Source: Kitagawia praeruptora (taxonomy: Eukaryota > Streptophyta > Magnoliopsida > Apiales > Apiaceae). Taken from it: DNA of 64,000 nt. Location of the stretch: positions 149,580,501-149,644,500 of the forward strand of contig CM075347.1 of assembly GCA_037693485.1 (NCBI GenBank), in the 5' to 3' direction. The translations under genes were made by a program, and so were the position numbers. A model generated the notes under the pieces. That model saw only the letters and a program-made list of their open reading frames with translations, was not told the origin of the DNA and made no database searches. Below, one piece after another: positions 10,470 through 22,211 of the stretch (position 1 is its first letter; every line of letters begins with the position of its first letter).

Positions 10470-10720
10470 CTTATTTGCATAGCGTTTTACATAAAAACGC
10501 TATATAAGCTATTATTTAGAATTATAAAAAACCAAAATAAAGAAAAAAAAAGTATTTTGATAGCGCTTTTATGCTAAACGCTATGTAAGTTCATACTTGC
10601 ATAGCATTTTCTTAAACACTTAGTAAACGTATTTTAAATAATATTTTATTATATTTTAATTATTTATTAATTACTTATCGTTTTTTAAAACGTTATACAA
10701 ATAGTTACATATTCTAAGTA
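10470..10720. repeat. Left subterminal repeat array of the CACTA-like element
   Basis: Short foldback words such as GCATAGCGTTTTACATAAAA..CGCTATATAAG and GATAGCGCTTTTATGC..CGCTATGTAAG recur. The same family occurs in inverted arrangement at 13925-14160, so the two arrays mark the inner borders of one element. Confidence 0.6.
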
Positions 10721-10783
10721 CTTGTAGATGCCGTATGACTTTTTATTAATGAACCTTTCCTATCAAAAAAAAAAGTACTTGTA
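10716..10783 (+). mobile_element. 46-bp poly(A)-ended insertion with 11-bp target duplication
   Basis: AAGTACTTGTA at 10716-10726 is repeated at 10773-10783. The 46-bp insert (10727-10772) ends CCTTTCCTATCAAAAAAAA. The tail plus flanking duplication fits a strongly 5'-truncated LINE copy in plus orientation. Confidence 0.6.
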
Positions 10784-10789
10784 TTTCAT

Positions 10790-13060
10790 TTTTTATTTAT
10801 TTTCCTTGTAGCTAAACATATCCCCAATTCCTAAAAAACCTTCCTTGCGCCGGCTACACTGTGTGCGGATTCAATGAACCATCATCTTCATCTCTGTTAC
10901 CAGTAAACATCATCTCCGCTAAACAGTAAACATAATCTTCAATCAATCCTATTTGTTTGAGTTCGTATTTGCTTAATTTACTGGGTGTTGCGATTTAGGG
11001 TTTGCATTCCACTTGTTGAATTTGTTTTTAGGCAATTGTTGCAATCTCTATACATTGCATCTCTCAACTGATATTAAACTTATCTTGGCATTACAATTTA
11101 AAATTCAAGCTACTTTGATTTCATCTTTGTTGTTAAATTTCTTCTTTGTACCTTTTATTTGATATCAAAGGTGTTATAATTGTTTTTGGGGTTTTAAATT
11201 TTAGAAAATTGATTTATGTTTGTCGACTTATGTTAAATTGATTAGTTGTTATTCTTCTTTTTTAAAAATGTTGTTGTTTGGGCATTTGTTTTCGACTTTA
11301 AATTGAAAATTTGAATTATGATTATATAGTTGCTAATTATTTCCTCTTCTTCTTGCCTTTCCAGACTCCAACAGGCCGTCCAGAAGGCTCAAGCGCTCGT
11401 AATAATAGGACCGGCTTTGCATTAGTGCCTAAAGGCCCTAAACTCTAAAATAACATTATGAGATGCTCCAGGACATGTTTTTTGATCATTACTTTGATGC
11501 TGGCTTTGATGTTGATACCCTCGACCTTGCTACACTCAATGGTATTATCTAATTTCTATATATGAAGCAAATTCCCCTTCAGCCAAATTTGTGTTATGGT
11601 TTTTAATTGCAGCATGTTTAACAGTTTAATGATTTAACCAACCAAATATCATATATGGTTTATATAAGTAGCCACAAAGATCAAGTGTACATTGTAAATC
11701 TCAAAGGATACATGTTAAATTGATAATGTTAAGGTTTTATGTATACGTTTAATTAAAGTGTAAACATCCTGTTACTTAACAATTAACATGGTTGTTGATC
11801 AGTTTTGCATTTGTTAAGGTTGATAAAAGCTATTAATGTAGAAAGGGTCTTGTCATTAGGCTATCAAATGTTTTACGAAGCCCAAATTAGTGATTGAAAC
11901 TTGAAAGTGGTATTCTTTTTCAAAAACTCTGTAGTGATTGTTTCTTATGTGACTACCCTGTTTTGACTACTTTCTGAATCAACTCTTCAAATTTAGTTGA
12001 GAAAGATACAACAGTTGAAAGCTTAAATCTTGTTGCTTTATATTCTAGCTACCCTCTATGGTACCTTTGATTTTCTCTAATGTGGATTCAGTTGGTTTCT
12101 GTATCAACATTTCAACAACACTCGTTGTTCCAGCTTTCCCTTTTACACTAGCTTGAGTACCTGAAAGATCAAGGTCAGCATCACACAAATTTGTTAAATT
12201 TACTTGTTGACCTTTGTCTGCTTATTTTTCACAGGTCCTGCGTCGTTAGTCAATGTTCCTAGACACACGAATTTATAACAGGTATCTGTTTGATTGAGAA
12301 GCCATTATATTTCGTATGAATAATAGACATGGATTATCGCATCATGCTTTCCTGCTAGATTTGATTACAAATTCTTTTCTAGTAATCTTATTAAATGTGT
12401 GATACTAGTTTAAGCAGCTGGCTTTCCCAAGTTTATCTGTTTAATTTATCTATAGATGTTAGAGGATTTTTATCATCGATACTAGATCAAATAAGATAAT
12501 AAAACTGCAATCCTGTCTTGCAACCTTTAAGATGAGATTATTGTTGGAGGCTCACCCGGAGCAGCAGAGCTATTTAGGCTGTTTAATAAGTTGGCTGGAA
12601 CTCTCCAACTTGAAATTGGTACAGATTTTACCAATTAACTTTTCAACCTTGTGGTAAAATACAATTAAGTTATGTAATACCAGTACTTTAGAATTTTAAA
12701 CATGATCAACTATACAGATAAGTCAAGTAAATTTAATGGTAATAATAAATAAATTTATTAAATATGGAGTATATTATTAATTTATTTATTTCACTGTAGA
12801 TTCATCATAAATCATATATAATACAGATTAATTCCTATATTTGAATTACACAACAGCCGGGCTTGCTGTAGAAGATGTCTTTAGTGATGAATGAACTGTG
12901 AAGTGATAATAAACTACTGCTGGTGTGCAGTGTGCTCTTAATCTTATACAAATTAACCTTATCTTATATTATTCATATAATGTTAGGTTTATAATCCTGT
13001 GCATCTTAAGAACCACTCGTGCTTCCTTGTTTCTGAGTTGTCGAACATCTTCTGCAAATT
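10790..13060 (+). other. Interior of the CACTA-like element with exon-like pieces
   Basis: Several segments look like captured exons between splice-like signals. Examples are 11363-11550 (after TTTCCAG, ending CTCAATG before GTATTATC) and 12540-12600 (frame containing EIIVGGSPGAAELFRLFNKL). None joins into a frame I can name. The rest is AT-rich intron-like sequence. Confidence 0.35.
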
Positions 13061-13096
13061 GTCAATCCTTTTAGTGTTTGTCTTTTATCAAATCAG

Positions 13097-13550
13097 GCTC
13101 TGCATAAAATTTGTTTCGAGAGCTTGACTGACAAGACCAAGCTAGGTGCTGCCTGACCTGTTCATCCATATTATCCCTGACGAAACAAACAATACATTGA
13201 CAATTGTCGATAGTGGAATTGGCATGACTAAATTTGGTAAATAGTGGTACTGAGCGCAATGTTGGTTTAATTTAGAACTTTGTTTTAACTTTTAATCCTT
13301 GAAGCTAATGTGTGTTGGTTTAAATTTACAGATTTCGTTAACAATTTGGATACCTTTGCAAGATCTGCCATCTGGTACCAAAGAATTTATGGAAGCACTT
13401 GCTGTTGGTGCTGATGTAAGTATGATTGGACTGTTTACTGTCAGGTTTCTACTCTGCGTACTTGGTTGCTGAGAAGGTCGTAGTCACAACAGAGCACATG
13501 GCAAAGAATACAAGTAGGATGAAAGCGGAACAGATGCCTTGACAGTGAGC
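13097..13550 (+). pseudogene. HSP90 N-terminal fragment, two exons, broken
   Basis: HSP90 is an ATP-dependent chaperone; this piece covers part of its N-terminal GHKL ATPase domain. Exon 1 (13097-13236, after AATCAG) encodes FESLTDKTKL, then after a frameshift LFIHIIPDETNNTLTIVDSG and IGMTK. The DSGIGM nucleotide-binding motif is intact. Exon 2 (from 13332 after TTTACAG) encodes FVNNLDTFARS, a 7-bp frameshifting insertion, then GTKEFMEALAVGADVSMIG. Further frameshifts and stops follow in the segment that should read FYSAYLVAEKV. The intron between GMTK and the LVNN block was kept, so this is a genomic copy and not a retrocopy. It lies inside the CACTA-like element, suggesting capture. It cannot encode a working chaperone. 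Confidence 0.85.
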
Positions 13551-13652
13551 AAGTATGTATTCGACCAAATGGCCTGTTCATCATTGATCAATCCAGGGGT
13601 AGTTGTGTGTCAGTAGGACTCCAATTTTCTTATCTTTTTAGTTTCATCCCTC

Positions 13653-13697
13653 CATTGTTCACTAGATTTTTTTTTTGATATTACATTGTTTACTAGA
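13653..13697 (-). mobile_element. 17-bp poly(A)-type micro-insertion with 14-bp target duplication
   Basis: CATTGTTCACTAGA (13653-13666) is repeated as CATTGTTTACTAGA (13684-13697), one mismatch. The insert read on the minus strand is TAATATC followed by a run of A. Confidence 0.5.
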
Positions 13698-13924
13698 ATT
13701 TATATCTTATATTTGTTCCTTGTTATTGTGAGATATTGATTTTATGAAACTTGTTGATGTTCGTGGTTTATTTCGGTCTTCTTAGTACAACTTTTGTTGG
13801 GATGTTTGTGTGATTGGGGTTGGCATTTATATTTCTATTTGCATTGTGCATTTTTTTTATATATTTTTTGTTTAAAAAATTAGGATTATTACAGGGGAAG
13901 AAAATTAAAAAAAAAACTGATATA

Positions 13925-14160
13925 TGCTTGCATAGCGTTTTTAGAAGTGCCATCTAAGTAAATATTATGTACTATAGCACTTCAATAAGCGCTATGCGCT
14001 TAGGAAACACTTAGATAGCGCTTCTGAAAATGCTATCTAAGAGCTGCACTTACAGAATGGCAAAAAAATGCTATGTAAGTAACTTTCACTTCAATAGCGG
14101 CTCCTTAAATAGCGTTTAAAAACGCTATGTAAGAGCTAAAAAAAACGCTAAGTGCAAATC
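13925..14160. repeat. Right subterminal repeat array of the CACTA-like element
   Basis: Repeated words include TTGCATAGCGTTTTTAGA, TAGATAGCGCTTCTGAAAA and AAACGCTATGTAAG, in both orientations and close to the TAGTG end at 14170. Confidence 0.65.
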
Positions 14161-15067
14161 TGTAGTAGTGATGTTGTTATTTCTTGTTTGTGCTCATGTT
14201 TATTGAAAAGTGAGCTAATAGGGGACAGATAGAAACCATAAGAAAAGAATGACCATCTTACCACTTAAGCTAGATGCTTTTATTTGAATCGTTAAGAACT
14301 TTTTTAATCATTAAGAAGGAAAAAAGGATATCCATATAATCTTAAGCGGTAAGATTGATTCATTAAGAGAGATTTAAAAGAATTAAGAGGAAAACAAATG
14401 ACCCTTAAATAAGTTCGAGCACATGTCTAAGTTTGACTCTTATACAAATTCGAGTCAAATCGAATACCGTTAAAGAAATTCAAACTCCAGACTCAAATTA
14501 CAGCTCAATTCGTAATTTTTACATAAAATAATAAGATGCAACACAATAATATAAGAGTGCAAATTTTACAAAACTACCAAAAGTTTCACACAGAATATGT
14601 ATGTTATACGTTGTAGCATTGTCCTAAATTACAATACTTTTATCATTTCTTTTACGTATATATATACTTTAGCGAAATTTGATTCCTGTATGAATTGAGT
14701 CGTATTTTTGACCAGTAATTTAAATGGTTGAGAGGGATACGAGGGTTTAAACTCTTTTGTTCATTAATCTTACAACCTGGGCAATTCTCGTTGTAGTATT
14801 TGTTTTCATTCTCTTAATGTTCGCTGCTGCTCTGTGTTGTTTTCAACAATGCTTCTGTCTTGTCTCCCATTCTGAACTCTCTGTTCACAATACTACTAAT
14901 TCTCTTGTCCTGTCTGTCTCTCTCCCTCTATAGTCTATGTAAAGTACATAAAATAATATTATTTTTACGTAGGAACTTCGAAGGCTGAAATTCAAATTGA
15001 CAGCTATTACCAAGTGAGCAGCACTCTAATGCTGATATTTATTCAAAATTTGAAAATGAAGTAAAAC

Positions 15068-15082
15068 GTATAGGTTGCATAC

Positions 15083-15152
<70 letters not shown>

Positions 15153-15175
15153 TTGCTAAATGTATAGGTTGCATA
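15068..15175 (-). repeat. AT/ATAC microsatellite inside a poly(A)-type insertion
   Basis: GTATAGGTTGCATA at 15068-15081 is repeated exactly at 15162-15175. Between them is (CATA)n, then a long (AT)n, then a run of T and GCTAAAT. On the minus strand the insert reads ATTTAGC, poly(A), (TA)n, (TATG)n. The microsatellite thus sits where the tail of a target-primed insertion would be, and probably grew from it. Confidence 0.6.
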
Positions 15176-15486
15176 TTTGGTTCTGTGTATTATAAGTTTG
15201 TGGTTTATGTTAATCGTTGTTGGCTGCTTGATTTCCCTGCTTTATATAGAAATTTAACAATAGCAGTAATAGAAACTACTTGACAATGTGTAAAGAAACC
15301 AATAGCAGTAATGCATGTTTGTTTTAAGGTTGAATTTTCGAACACCTTTTTGTTTTATACATTTTAAAAAATTATATCGTGGTTATTTCGATCCATTAAC
15401 TGTGGGTTTTGAGTTCAAATTTAAGTGAAAACGTAGTGTAGATGCAAACCAGGCAACGGGCTTCGATTCTTGATAAAGTTTGTTCA

Positions 15487-16836
15487 GTTGCAGAACTCAC
15501 AGCAATTATGTGTACTCAAGGACCTATCTGCTCATGATATTGTGATGCGATTGATGCGGAAGGATAACTACTAGATTGGGATGCTCAACAAATGGGTGCT
15601 TTCTTTTCCAGTATCTGTGGGTTCCAGGAGCTGGTCCAATTGTGAAATCTGGTTCAAGGGGTACGCAACGACTTATATTATATGTTAACAGTATTGACAA
15701 AAATCCTGGAATGAACCTTAAACTGGTGCATATTACAGAGCATGTTTGACAGGTCTGTGGTCTTCTCCCGTCCCTTTGCGCACACATATTGTTTTTATAC
15801 AATTTTTAAAGTGATTCTATTACAACCCCCTCCCTGTTATACAGAGGTCTATCAGGACTATGTGTGAGTGTTCTAATGATAAATCACTTGTTAAGAACTT
15901 ATTTAAATCTATCAATTACCTCCGCATTTGTTGTGTTTAATTACCTGTTTCTTATATGAATGCTATTTGCAGAAACTTCCGTATCAGGAAGGATTTCATT
16001 TCCGATCCGAAAACATTCAAGAAAAGGCTTATTATTGTTGGTGTCACACTGCTAGTTCTTTCCCCTTTCATTGTCATATTCATGCTGGTGTATCTCTTCC
16101 TGAAGCATGCGGAACAATTCTATAATCATCCAAGTACAGCACCGTCTCGAAGATGGTCAAATCTTTCGAAGTGGATCTTAAGAGAACTTGATGAGGTTAG
16201 TTTTACCATATGACTTGATTGGTTGTCGACTTTATGCAAAGATGTAGTTTTAATCAAGAACGATCTAAGCAAATCTTGACTAGATCCAAACCCTAATATC
16301 TGAACTTCTATCTGAGCTATAAAATCTCATATTTTAGCATCTTGCAGAAGTCTGCCATTGTTACCTTTCCAACTTTAGAACTTTGTGTAAAATTGATATT
16401 TTGCTTTGTTTTGCTTCAGGTTGACCATTTGTTCAAACGCGGGATAAATGGAAGTGTAGTACATGCTTCTGAATATCTAAAGTAGTTCCCTTCTCCTATA
16501 TTATCTATCGTTGCCAAGTTTATCTCATTTGTTTCTGGTGGATTTGCTGCTATATTGATCATCATTTTTTCTTTAGATTTTTATTTACATGGAGACCGTT
16601 CAGTAAGGTATTTCTTTCGGTCCTTTCAGATTTTTGGTCGCAATTTGTTCTGGTATGCTGCTGTTTTTGGAACCATCACAGCCATCAGCCGAGCTGCAGT
16701 AACAGATGATCATCTTGTCCTTGACCCACAAGGTGCTATGTCTCTAGTTGTCCAGCATACACATTATATGCCAAAGAGATGGCATGGCAAAGAAAGTTCT
16801 GATGATGTCCGGATCGAGTTTGAGACTCTATTTCAG
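15487..16836 (+). pseudogene. ATG9: ATG9 pseudogene (autophagy lipid scramblase core)
   Basis: ATG9 is the multi-membrane-span scramblase that supplies lipids to the growing autophagosome. Three pieces align with its conserved core. Piece 1 (15487-15752) reads LKDLSAHDIVMRLMRKDNY, a stop TAG at 15572, a frameshift near 15617 and TGA at 15712 in place of Trp. Piece 2 (15973-16195, after TTTGCAG) reads FKKRLIIVGVTLLVLSP, a membrane segment, and HAEQFYNHPSTAPSRRWSNL. Piece 3 (16420-16836) reads VVHASEYLK, TAG at 16483 replacing Gln, FISFVSGGFAAIL, a disturbed stretch, then GRNLFWYAAVFGTITAISRA and HTHYMPKRWHGKE. Canonical GT..AG introns remain. The N-terminus and everything after ETLFQ are missing. 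With three stops and several frameshifts it cannot make ATG9. An intact copy presumably lies elsewhere. Confidence 0.92.
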
Positions 16837-17520
16837 GTAAATTCTGCTAAAAGTGGTGTTTTGGAACATAAGCCATATATTTGCTTTATTTATTAAATCG
16901 GATCTAATGAAATTTGAAATTTTGGTGATCGAGTCTTACTGTAATGAGATGGTTGATAACTTGGTGCTGGCATATAATTTTGGATTGAGCTCATAGGTAG
17001 GCATATAACTAGTTGTTGATAAGCTATAGCTTAACATGCGCTGTTAGCTTATGTCATAATCCTGATGTAGTAGTTAGTAGACTGCGTTAAATACTTGAGT
17101 ATGGAATAAGAAATCTGAGGCCGCACCTTTGATTTGTACCTCTCTCATCCTGTCTTCTATTTCTTCCCATTGTTGCACTCTGGCTGTTATTTTGGCCTTT
17201 TATCTAAGTTTTTTTTTTGTGTCTTTTCCTATTTAATTATTTAGCCCAAACTTGTGAGTTGCAACTTGCAAGTGAGGCCTGACAGAGAGGCTTAGTGACT
17301 AATCTATTTGAGGGTATAATTGTGTATGATAATTTGTTTTGGTATTTCACCCAAATGGCCCAACCTGGAAACATCCAACAGAAAGTAGTTTTGACCAACC
17401 AATGTACTACATATATAGTTTACCCAGTAACTGTTGTGAAAAGAAGTTACCGAAATTATCAGTATTTTGTTTGTAGAGTAAAAGTATTCCTGTGATATTA
17501 TATGAATGGACGGTGTATTT
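16837..17520. other. Spacer between ATG9 and ARID pseudogenes
   Basis: No exon of either gene is visible. The sequence is AT-rich with a poly-T run near 17210 and no recognisable element end. Confidence 0.5.
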
Positions 17521-19470
17521 CATGCAGGTTCCCCGGAATAAAAGGAATGACTACTTTCCTAGAATAAGGGATATAAAAGGCAACCATTTAGAATAGAGGC
17601 GTGTGTAACTCGTTTGATTTTGTTGCGTTGATCTTGGTACTACCATGAGCGATATGCTTTTGTCTAATGGTGGCGGAGACCTAAATAAAGAGAATCATAT
17701 TGTAGAAGGTAGTAATGATAGTGAGAAAGATACATGTATACAAGGTGATAAAAGTATCATGTCTTCAGTCAAATGTGCTGGCGATTATGTAATGAACTCT
17801 AAAAAGATTAAATTGAGTTCAGAGGTTGAATTAGATAAACTGGAAGGCAAAGTAGAAGCTATTAGTTTAGAAGTGACGAAAACAACAAAGAACTTCGTCT
17901 CCAGGATGATTATGATATCTTGTTGTCAGAAGTGTTGTCGTTAAAGTAGTTAGCTCAATGAAAAGTGATTTCTGTTCATGTCCGGAAGTAGACAATGTCC
18001 AAGAGAATGTAGCAATTACTTACGATGATTATGAAAGACCTCATGACGACTATGATTTACTGCTATCAGCCAGAAGAATTGTTGACAAAGTCATCAGTTC
18101 TCAGAATGAGGGAAATAACTTGTGGCCTAGGGATGTTAATAATGAAATGCATGAAAATAGGGGAAATATTAAAGACAACTATGAAAAAGAGCATATTCAA
18201 GATGATCCCAGTATTGAATTATCATCTACGAGTGTTGGTAACGAAGCAGCTGTATCTCGGAAGAGAAGAAGGGAATCTACGTCTTTACCAGAAATGCTAA
18301 ACTGGATAGTTCAAGCTGCAAATCATTCGAATGATCCTGCAATTGGAATAGTACCTGGGCCTTCCAAGTGGAATGATCATGGAACTGAAGAATACTGGAT
18401 GCAAGCTCTGTTAGCACGTGAGGCACTCTTAATAAAAAGACCAATTAATGCAAACCATGAAGAATCTTCCGTGCAGGTACTTTGATTTTGGCTTGGAATT
18501 CTCGCATATTTTATATAATCAGTATTGTAAGACCTTGGCCTTTTAGTAGTCAGTCTAGAAGAAAGATCTGGTAATTAAGTTTTCCTAACGATTGCCATGT
18601 ATTGGTCTTTAAAAATATATGTTTGCATTAGCTTTGCTTACTCTACCAGTCTATATATAATTATAACATGGTATTCCTCATTTTAATTATTGTTATATGT
18701 GTAGATCAGAAAGATAAATAGTCAAAGAATGCTATTCTGTCTCGCGCTATAGGGTATGAATCAAATAGAAGCAAACATAAAAAAACCTAGGAACTATATA
18801 CGACTGTGAGACTATTTGGTTGTTTGGTTTAGCAAGTAAATGTTGTTGTAATTGTATAGCATGGAAAGAGCATCATAGTAGCACTTTTAACCTCTTAATA
18901 GCAGGACAAAATGATCAAGAAATTCTAATACATCCTGTCTTCTTCTAAACATCGTAATCTTCTTCTTCTAAATATTGAACACTGCAGAGAGAATACAGAT
19001 GTCAATAGTGTTTCTTGGGTATCACTACCTACTTTTGGCCCGCCATCACATAATAAATTGCCTTTGGTGTCTACACATTAATTCCATGGAACTTTGATCC
19101 CTATGGTACAATACAAATGACCTAATTTTAAAATCAACAAGTAAACATTAAGGAAACAAATCCTTTTTATATCTACTACTACAAGCATAGAATATTCCTT
19201 ATTATATATGGAGAAATACTAACAATTTATGTTAACTAATGGTTTACTGGCAGTATAATAGATATGTAGTAGATACTACTACTCCTCATCCCATTTATTT
19301 GTTTGTGGTTTTTTTGTCAGATTGATTGACAACACTTTAAATTTATATCAGAATTTATCCTTATATGTAAAATCTGAAAATTGAATCTTATAATAAATTA
19401 GTAAATGCAGTTTCTTATAATATTTTTACTTTGAATTTTACATCACTAATATAATATTAGTGAGTGTGAT

Positions 19471-19540
19471 GAGATAGCTCAAGTGGTAAAGAGATTATCT
19501 TCTTGTCATCCGAGTGGGTTCGATTCTCGCTAAACCGGAC
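19471..19540 (+). mobile_element. tRNA-derived SINE-like head in the ARID intron
   Basis: An A box TAGCTCAAGTGG (19475-19486) and a B box GGGTTCGATTC (19516-19526) are spaced as in a tRNA-derived SINE. No acceptor stem pairs, so a working tRNA is unlikely. A long T run lies about 80 bp downstream (19589-19613). Confidence 0.55.
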
Positions 19541-20109
19541 CAAACGTTTCACTACAAAGACAGCTTGTTATAAATATCATGATTTTGCTCTTATTCTCTT
19601 TTTTTTTTTTTTTTGTTTCTTGATTTTTTCATTTTCCGATCGTTATATGAGATAGTTGGTATTTTATGTTTGAGATCTAAGATATAGATAAATAGAGAAG
19701 ACTTGAATTTTTAAAAAAATTAGATTTCAAAACCTTGATTTCTTACATAAATTCACAAGAAGAAATTGCAATTTGATTGGAGAAAAAGGAATTACTTACA
19801 AATCTTTAATCAAATAAATCATAAAAGAGATGAGAACAGAATGAGAGAAGCAGAATGAGAATGAGAGAATATACTAGTGTCTGTGTGTATTAAAATGTTC
19901 CTATTTTAACGTTGTACTCCCGTCTTCTTTTATTTGATTTCAAAAATGTCATTAAAATTTTGTAGGCCACAGCCTTTTATTAGTTTTTAAGCTAAAGCTG
20001 TAATAAGTTTCTACTTTCTTTGTAGATCCTAGTCTTTTATTAGTTTTAATCTGTAGGCTGTAATTAGGTTCTATTTTGTAAGTATTATAAATTTTCCAAG
20101 GGAACCAAT

Positions 20110-20131
20110 GGCCACACACACACACACACAT
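20110..20131. repeat. (CA)n microsatellite
   Basis: A CA dinucleotide run follows AACCAATGGC. The same run in the same context recurs at 22440-22459, which helps prove the duplication of this intron. Confidence 0.85.
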
Positions 20132-21299
20132 CTAAAACTCTAGTCTCATTACTTTTTATCTATGTAGAATAAGGGGATCACTACCTACAATATTTTTGCA
20201 ATTCTAGTATGTGGTATGTTGATCTATATTTTAATAATTAGATTGACTATTATTAGTCCCTATCTTCATCGTGGTCTCTCAATTAGCCCGATTGATTGCA
20301 GTGAATGTTGCAATTAGACGGATTCTGGTGCAGAGTGGTCAATTAAGTGCTTGTCGTAGCATATATAACAACTAAAATGCAAACACCACTTATACAAATT
20401 TTGTTTACTTTATGGTTTCATTTGTTGTATATATTTCCATATAATATGGTATTAACTTGCAGAAAAAACAGAGGATACATCCTTCAATGTATGAAGATAT
20501 AAATTCCATCCACCAATCTGCAGAGAGAGTAAGATGTGGTAAAAGGGTTCCTTTGCCAAAATCTCCGTTTTGTCCATGTTGCATCCCTGGCCCTGCTACA
20601 AGTAAACTTGCAAGTCCTCGCAAAGCACAAAATCATGACCGGAAATTAACATCATCTCCTATTACAGAGGAAGTACCAAGAACACCTGCGTTGAATGCGT
20701 AACATGAAGAGGAGGCCTCTGAGAAGCATGTTTCTATTGGTCTTGCTTTTCAAAAAGAAGTTCCTGAATGGACCGGTGTGGTTTTAGAGAGTGATTCCAA
20801 GTGGTTAGGCACAAGGATGTGGGCTCCTGAAGATGGAAACAACAAAACCCTTGTAGAAAAAAATCCTATAGGCAAGGGAAGACAAAGTTCATGTGATTGT
20901 TATCTTGCAGGTTCTTCTGCATGCATACAATTTCACATTGCCGAGAAGAGATTGAAGTTAAAGCTAGCTTTGGGTGGGCTGTTCTATAGTTGGAAATTTG
21001 ATCGCATGGGTGAGGAAGTTTCACTTTCCTGGACAACCGAAGAAGAAAAGAAATTCAAGAATATGGTGCTAAATTTTACAGCCCTAAACAAATTCTGGAA
21101 AAATGCTTTCAGGTTATTTCCTTCCAAAACAAGAAAAAAAAAAATAGTTAGCTACTACTTCATTGTCCTTGTTCTCCGACGTAGAAGTTATCAGAACCGC
21201 GTGACACCAAAAAATATCGACAGTGATGCCCTGAGTTTGGCTCAGTCGGGGATAGTGCTTATTCTGAAGGAAACCATACTCTAGAATATAATTTACCTG

Positions 21300-22211
21300 A
21301 ATGCTCTCTGAATATGAAGTACACTAATTTGGAGTAGCCTTGGCGCTGTTGACTATATTGATATAGTGAGTTAATCAGCACCATTATAGTAGAAGATGGC
21401 ACTTGGTAGTTGTTAGTTGATACTGAAGCAAGTTCTCTTTGGTGGAATATACAAGACTTTTTGAGTGGCGCTGCCGCTGTTAATTAGGTTTTACAGTTAT
21501 AAATTTTCGGTTTCTCATTTCATGACCATTAAAACATAGAGATGATCGAACTTTTTTGGGTTTTGTGACTGTCGTTTTCTGCTGCCTGTGTTGGCAGCAA
21601 AGAATGTTGAGATGTATCAACTCTCTTGCCTTTGATAAGAGGCGTATGTACCTTTCTCAAATATACTGATGTAAAATATGACTTCATGTGTTGAAGTTTA
21701 GACCAGTATAGATTTGGTGCTTTGCAGGACAAAGAGGCATTTCATTCATTGTGTTTTCTCTGTTTGTACTTATTGTAAACAGTTATCCTTGTATTCATTA
21801 TTAGGCATACCATTTAGAGCTTGTTCCCCAGTTTTAAAATTTTTAAACAGGGAGTAAAGTATGCTAAAAATTCGGATATTCATTTTTAGTATTTGAATAC
21901 TCGTTCGATTAACATCCAAGTACTCGGTTAAGTTGATTATTTAATTTTTAGTATTTATGTCTAATATAATTTGAGAATGACAAAAAAATGAAGAAAAAAT
22001 TAAGGCATAACTATTAGACATATTTGTGGCAATTTAATTAATGAAAGGATAATGGTTAGCACTTATCAATTTATAGAAGAAGGGTCAACTAAAATCAGAA
22101 AATCAACCTGCTTGCTTTGGGAGGTACTGCATGAGTCATTTCCTAGTTTTAGCATATAAAGACACCTGTCCAAAAAACATCTTAGCTAATCTTTTCAAAA
22201 CACAAAGGTGG
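21300..22211. other. Spacer between the two ARID-gene copies
   Basis: No gene is supported. The stretch is AT-rich with no recognisable element end. Confidence 0.45.

Larger units (their letters stand above)
8593..14170 (+). mobile_element. Probable CACTA element carrying host gene fragments (Pack-CACTA-like)
   Basis: The left end reads CACTACAATATTG (8593) and the right end GTAGTAGTG (ending 14170), i.e. CACTAC as an inverted terminus. Both ends carry arrays of one subterminal motif family around TAGCG(T/C)TTT and its complement AAAACGCTA (10470-10720 and 13925-14160). On the left the array is separated from the terminus by a nested element (8623-10456); removing it joins CACTAA to ATCTAAG. 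The interior holds exon-like pieces and a broken HSP90 gene but no transposase, so it would be non-autonomous. The 3-bp flanks (TAG, ATG) do not match exactly, which leaves some doubt. Confidence 0.5.
17645..21284 (+). pseudogene. ARID/ELM2/SANT-type chromatin protein gene, broken
   Basis: Plant proteins of this type combine an ARID DNA-binding domain with ELM2 and SANT domains and act in chromatin-linked gene control. Exon 1 (17645-18476) has an N-terminal part (MSDMLLSNGGGDLNKEN), a frameshift with stops near 17930-17945, then a frame ending with SLPEMLNWIVQAANHSNDPA and LLAREALLIKRP; donor CAG|GTACTT. Exon 2 starts at 20463 after CTTGCAG with KKQRIHPSMYEDI, contains TAA at 20700, then the ELM2 region (VPEWTGVVLESDSKWLGTR, GKGRQSSCDC, FHIAEKRLKLKLALGG) and the SANT-like region (WTTEEEKKFKNMV, IVSYYFIVLVLRRRSYQNR). 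A frameshift near 21230 spoils the tail. The joined exons stay in frame across the 2-kb intron. The N-terminal ARID domain is not visible upstream. Two stops and two frameshifts argue for a pseudogene, although the ELM2-SANT stretch is well kept. Confidence 0.8.

Noticed and set aside
20405..20623. Minus-strand 72-codon frame, also at 22692-22910
   Set aside because: It is the antisense of the duplicated ARID exon, present twice only because the exon was duplicated.
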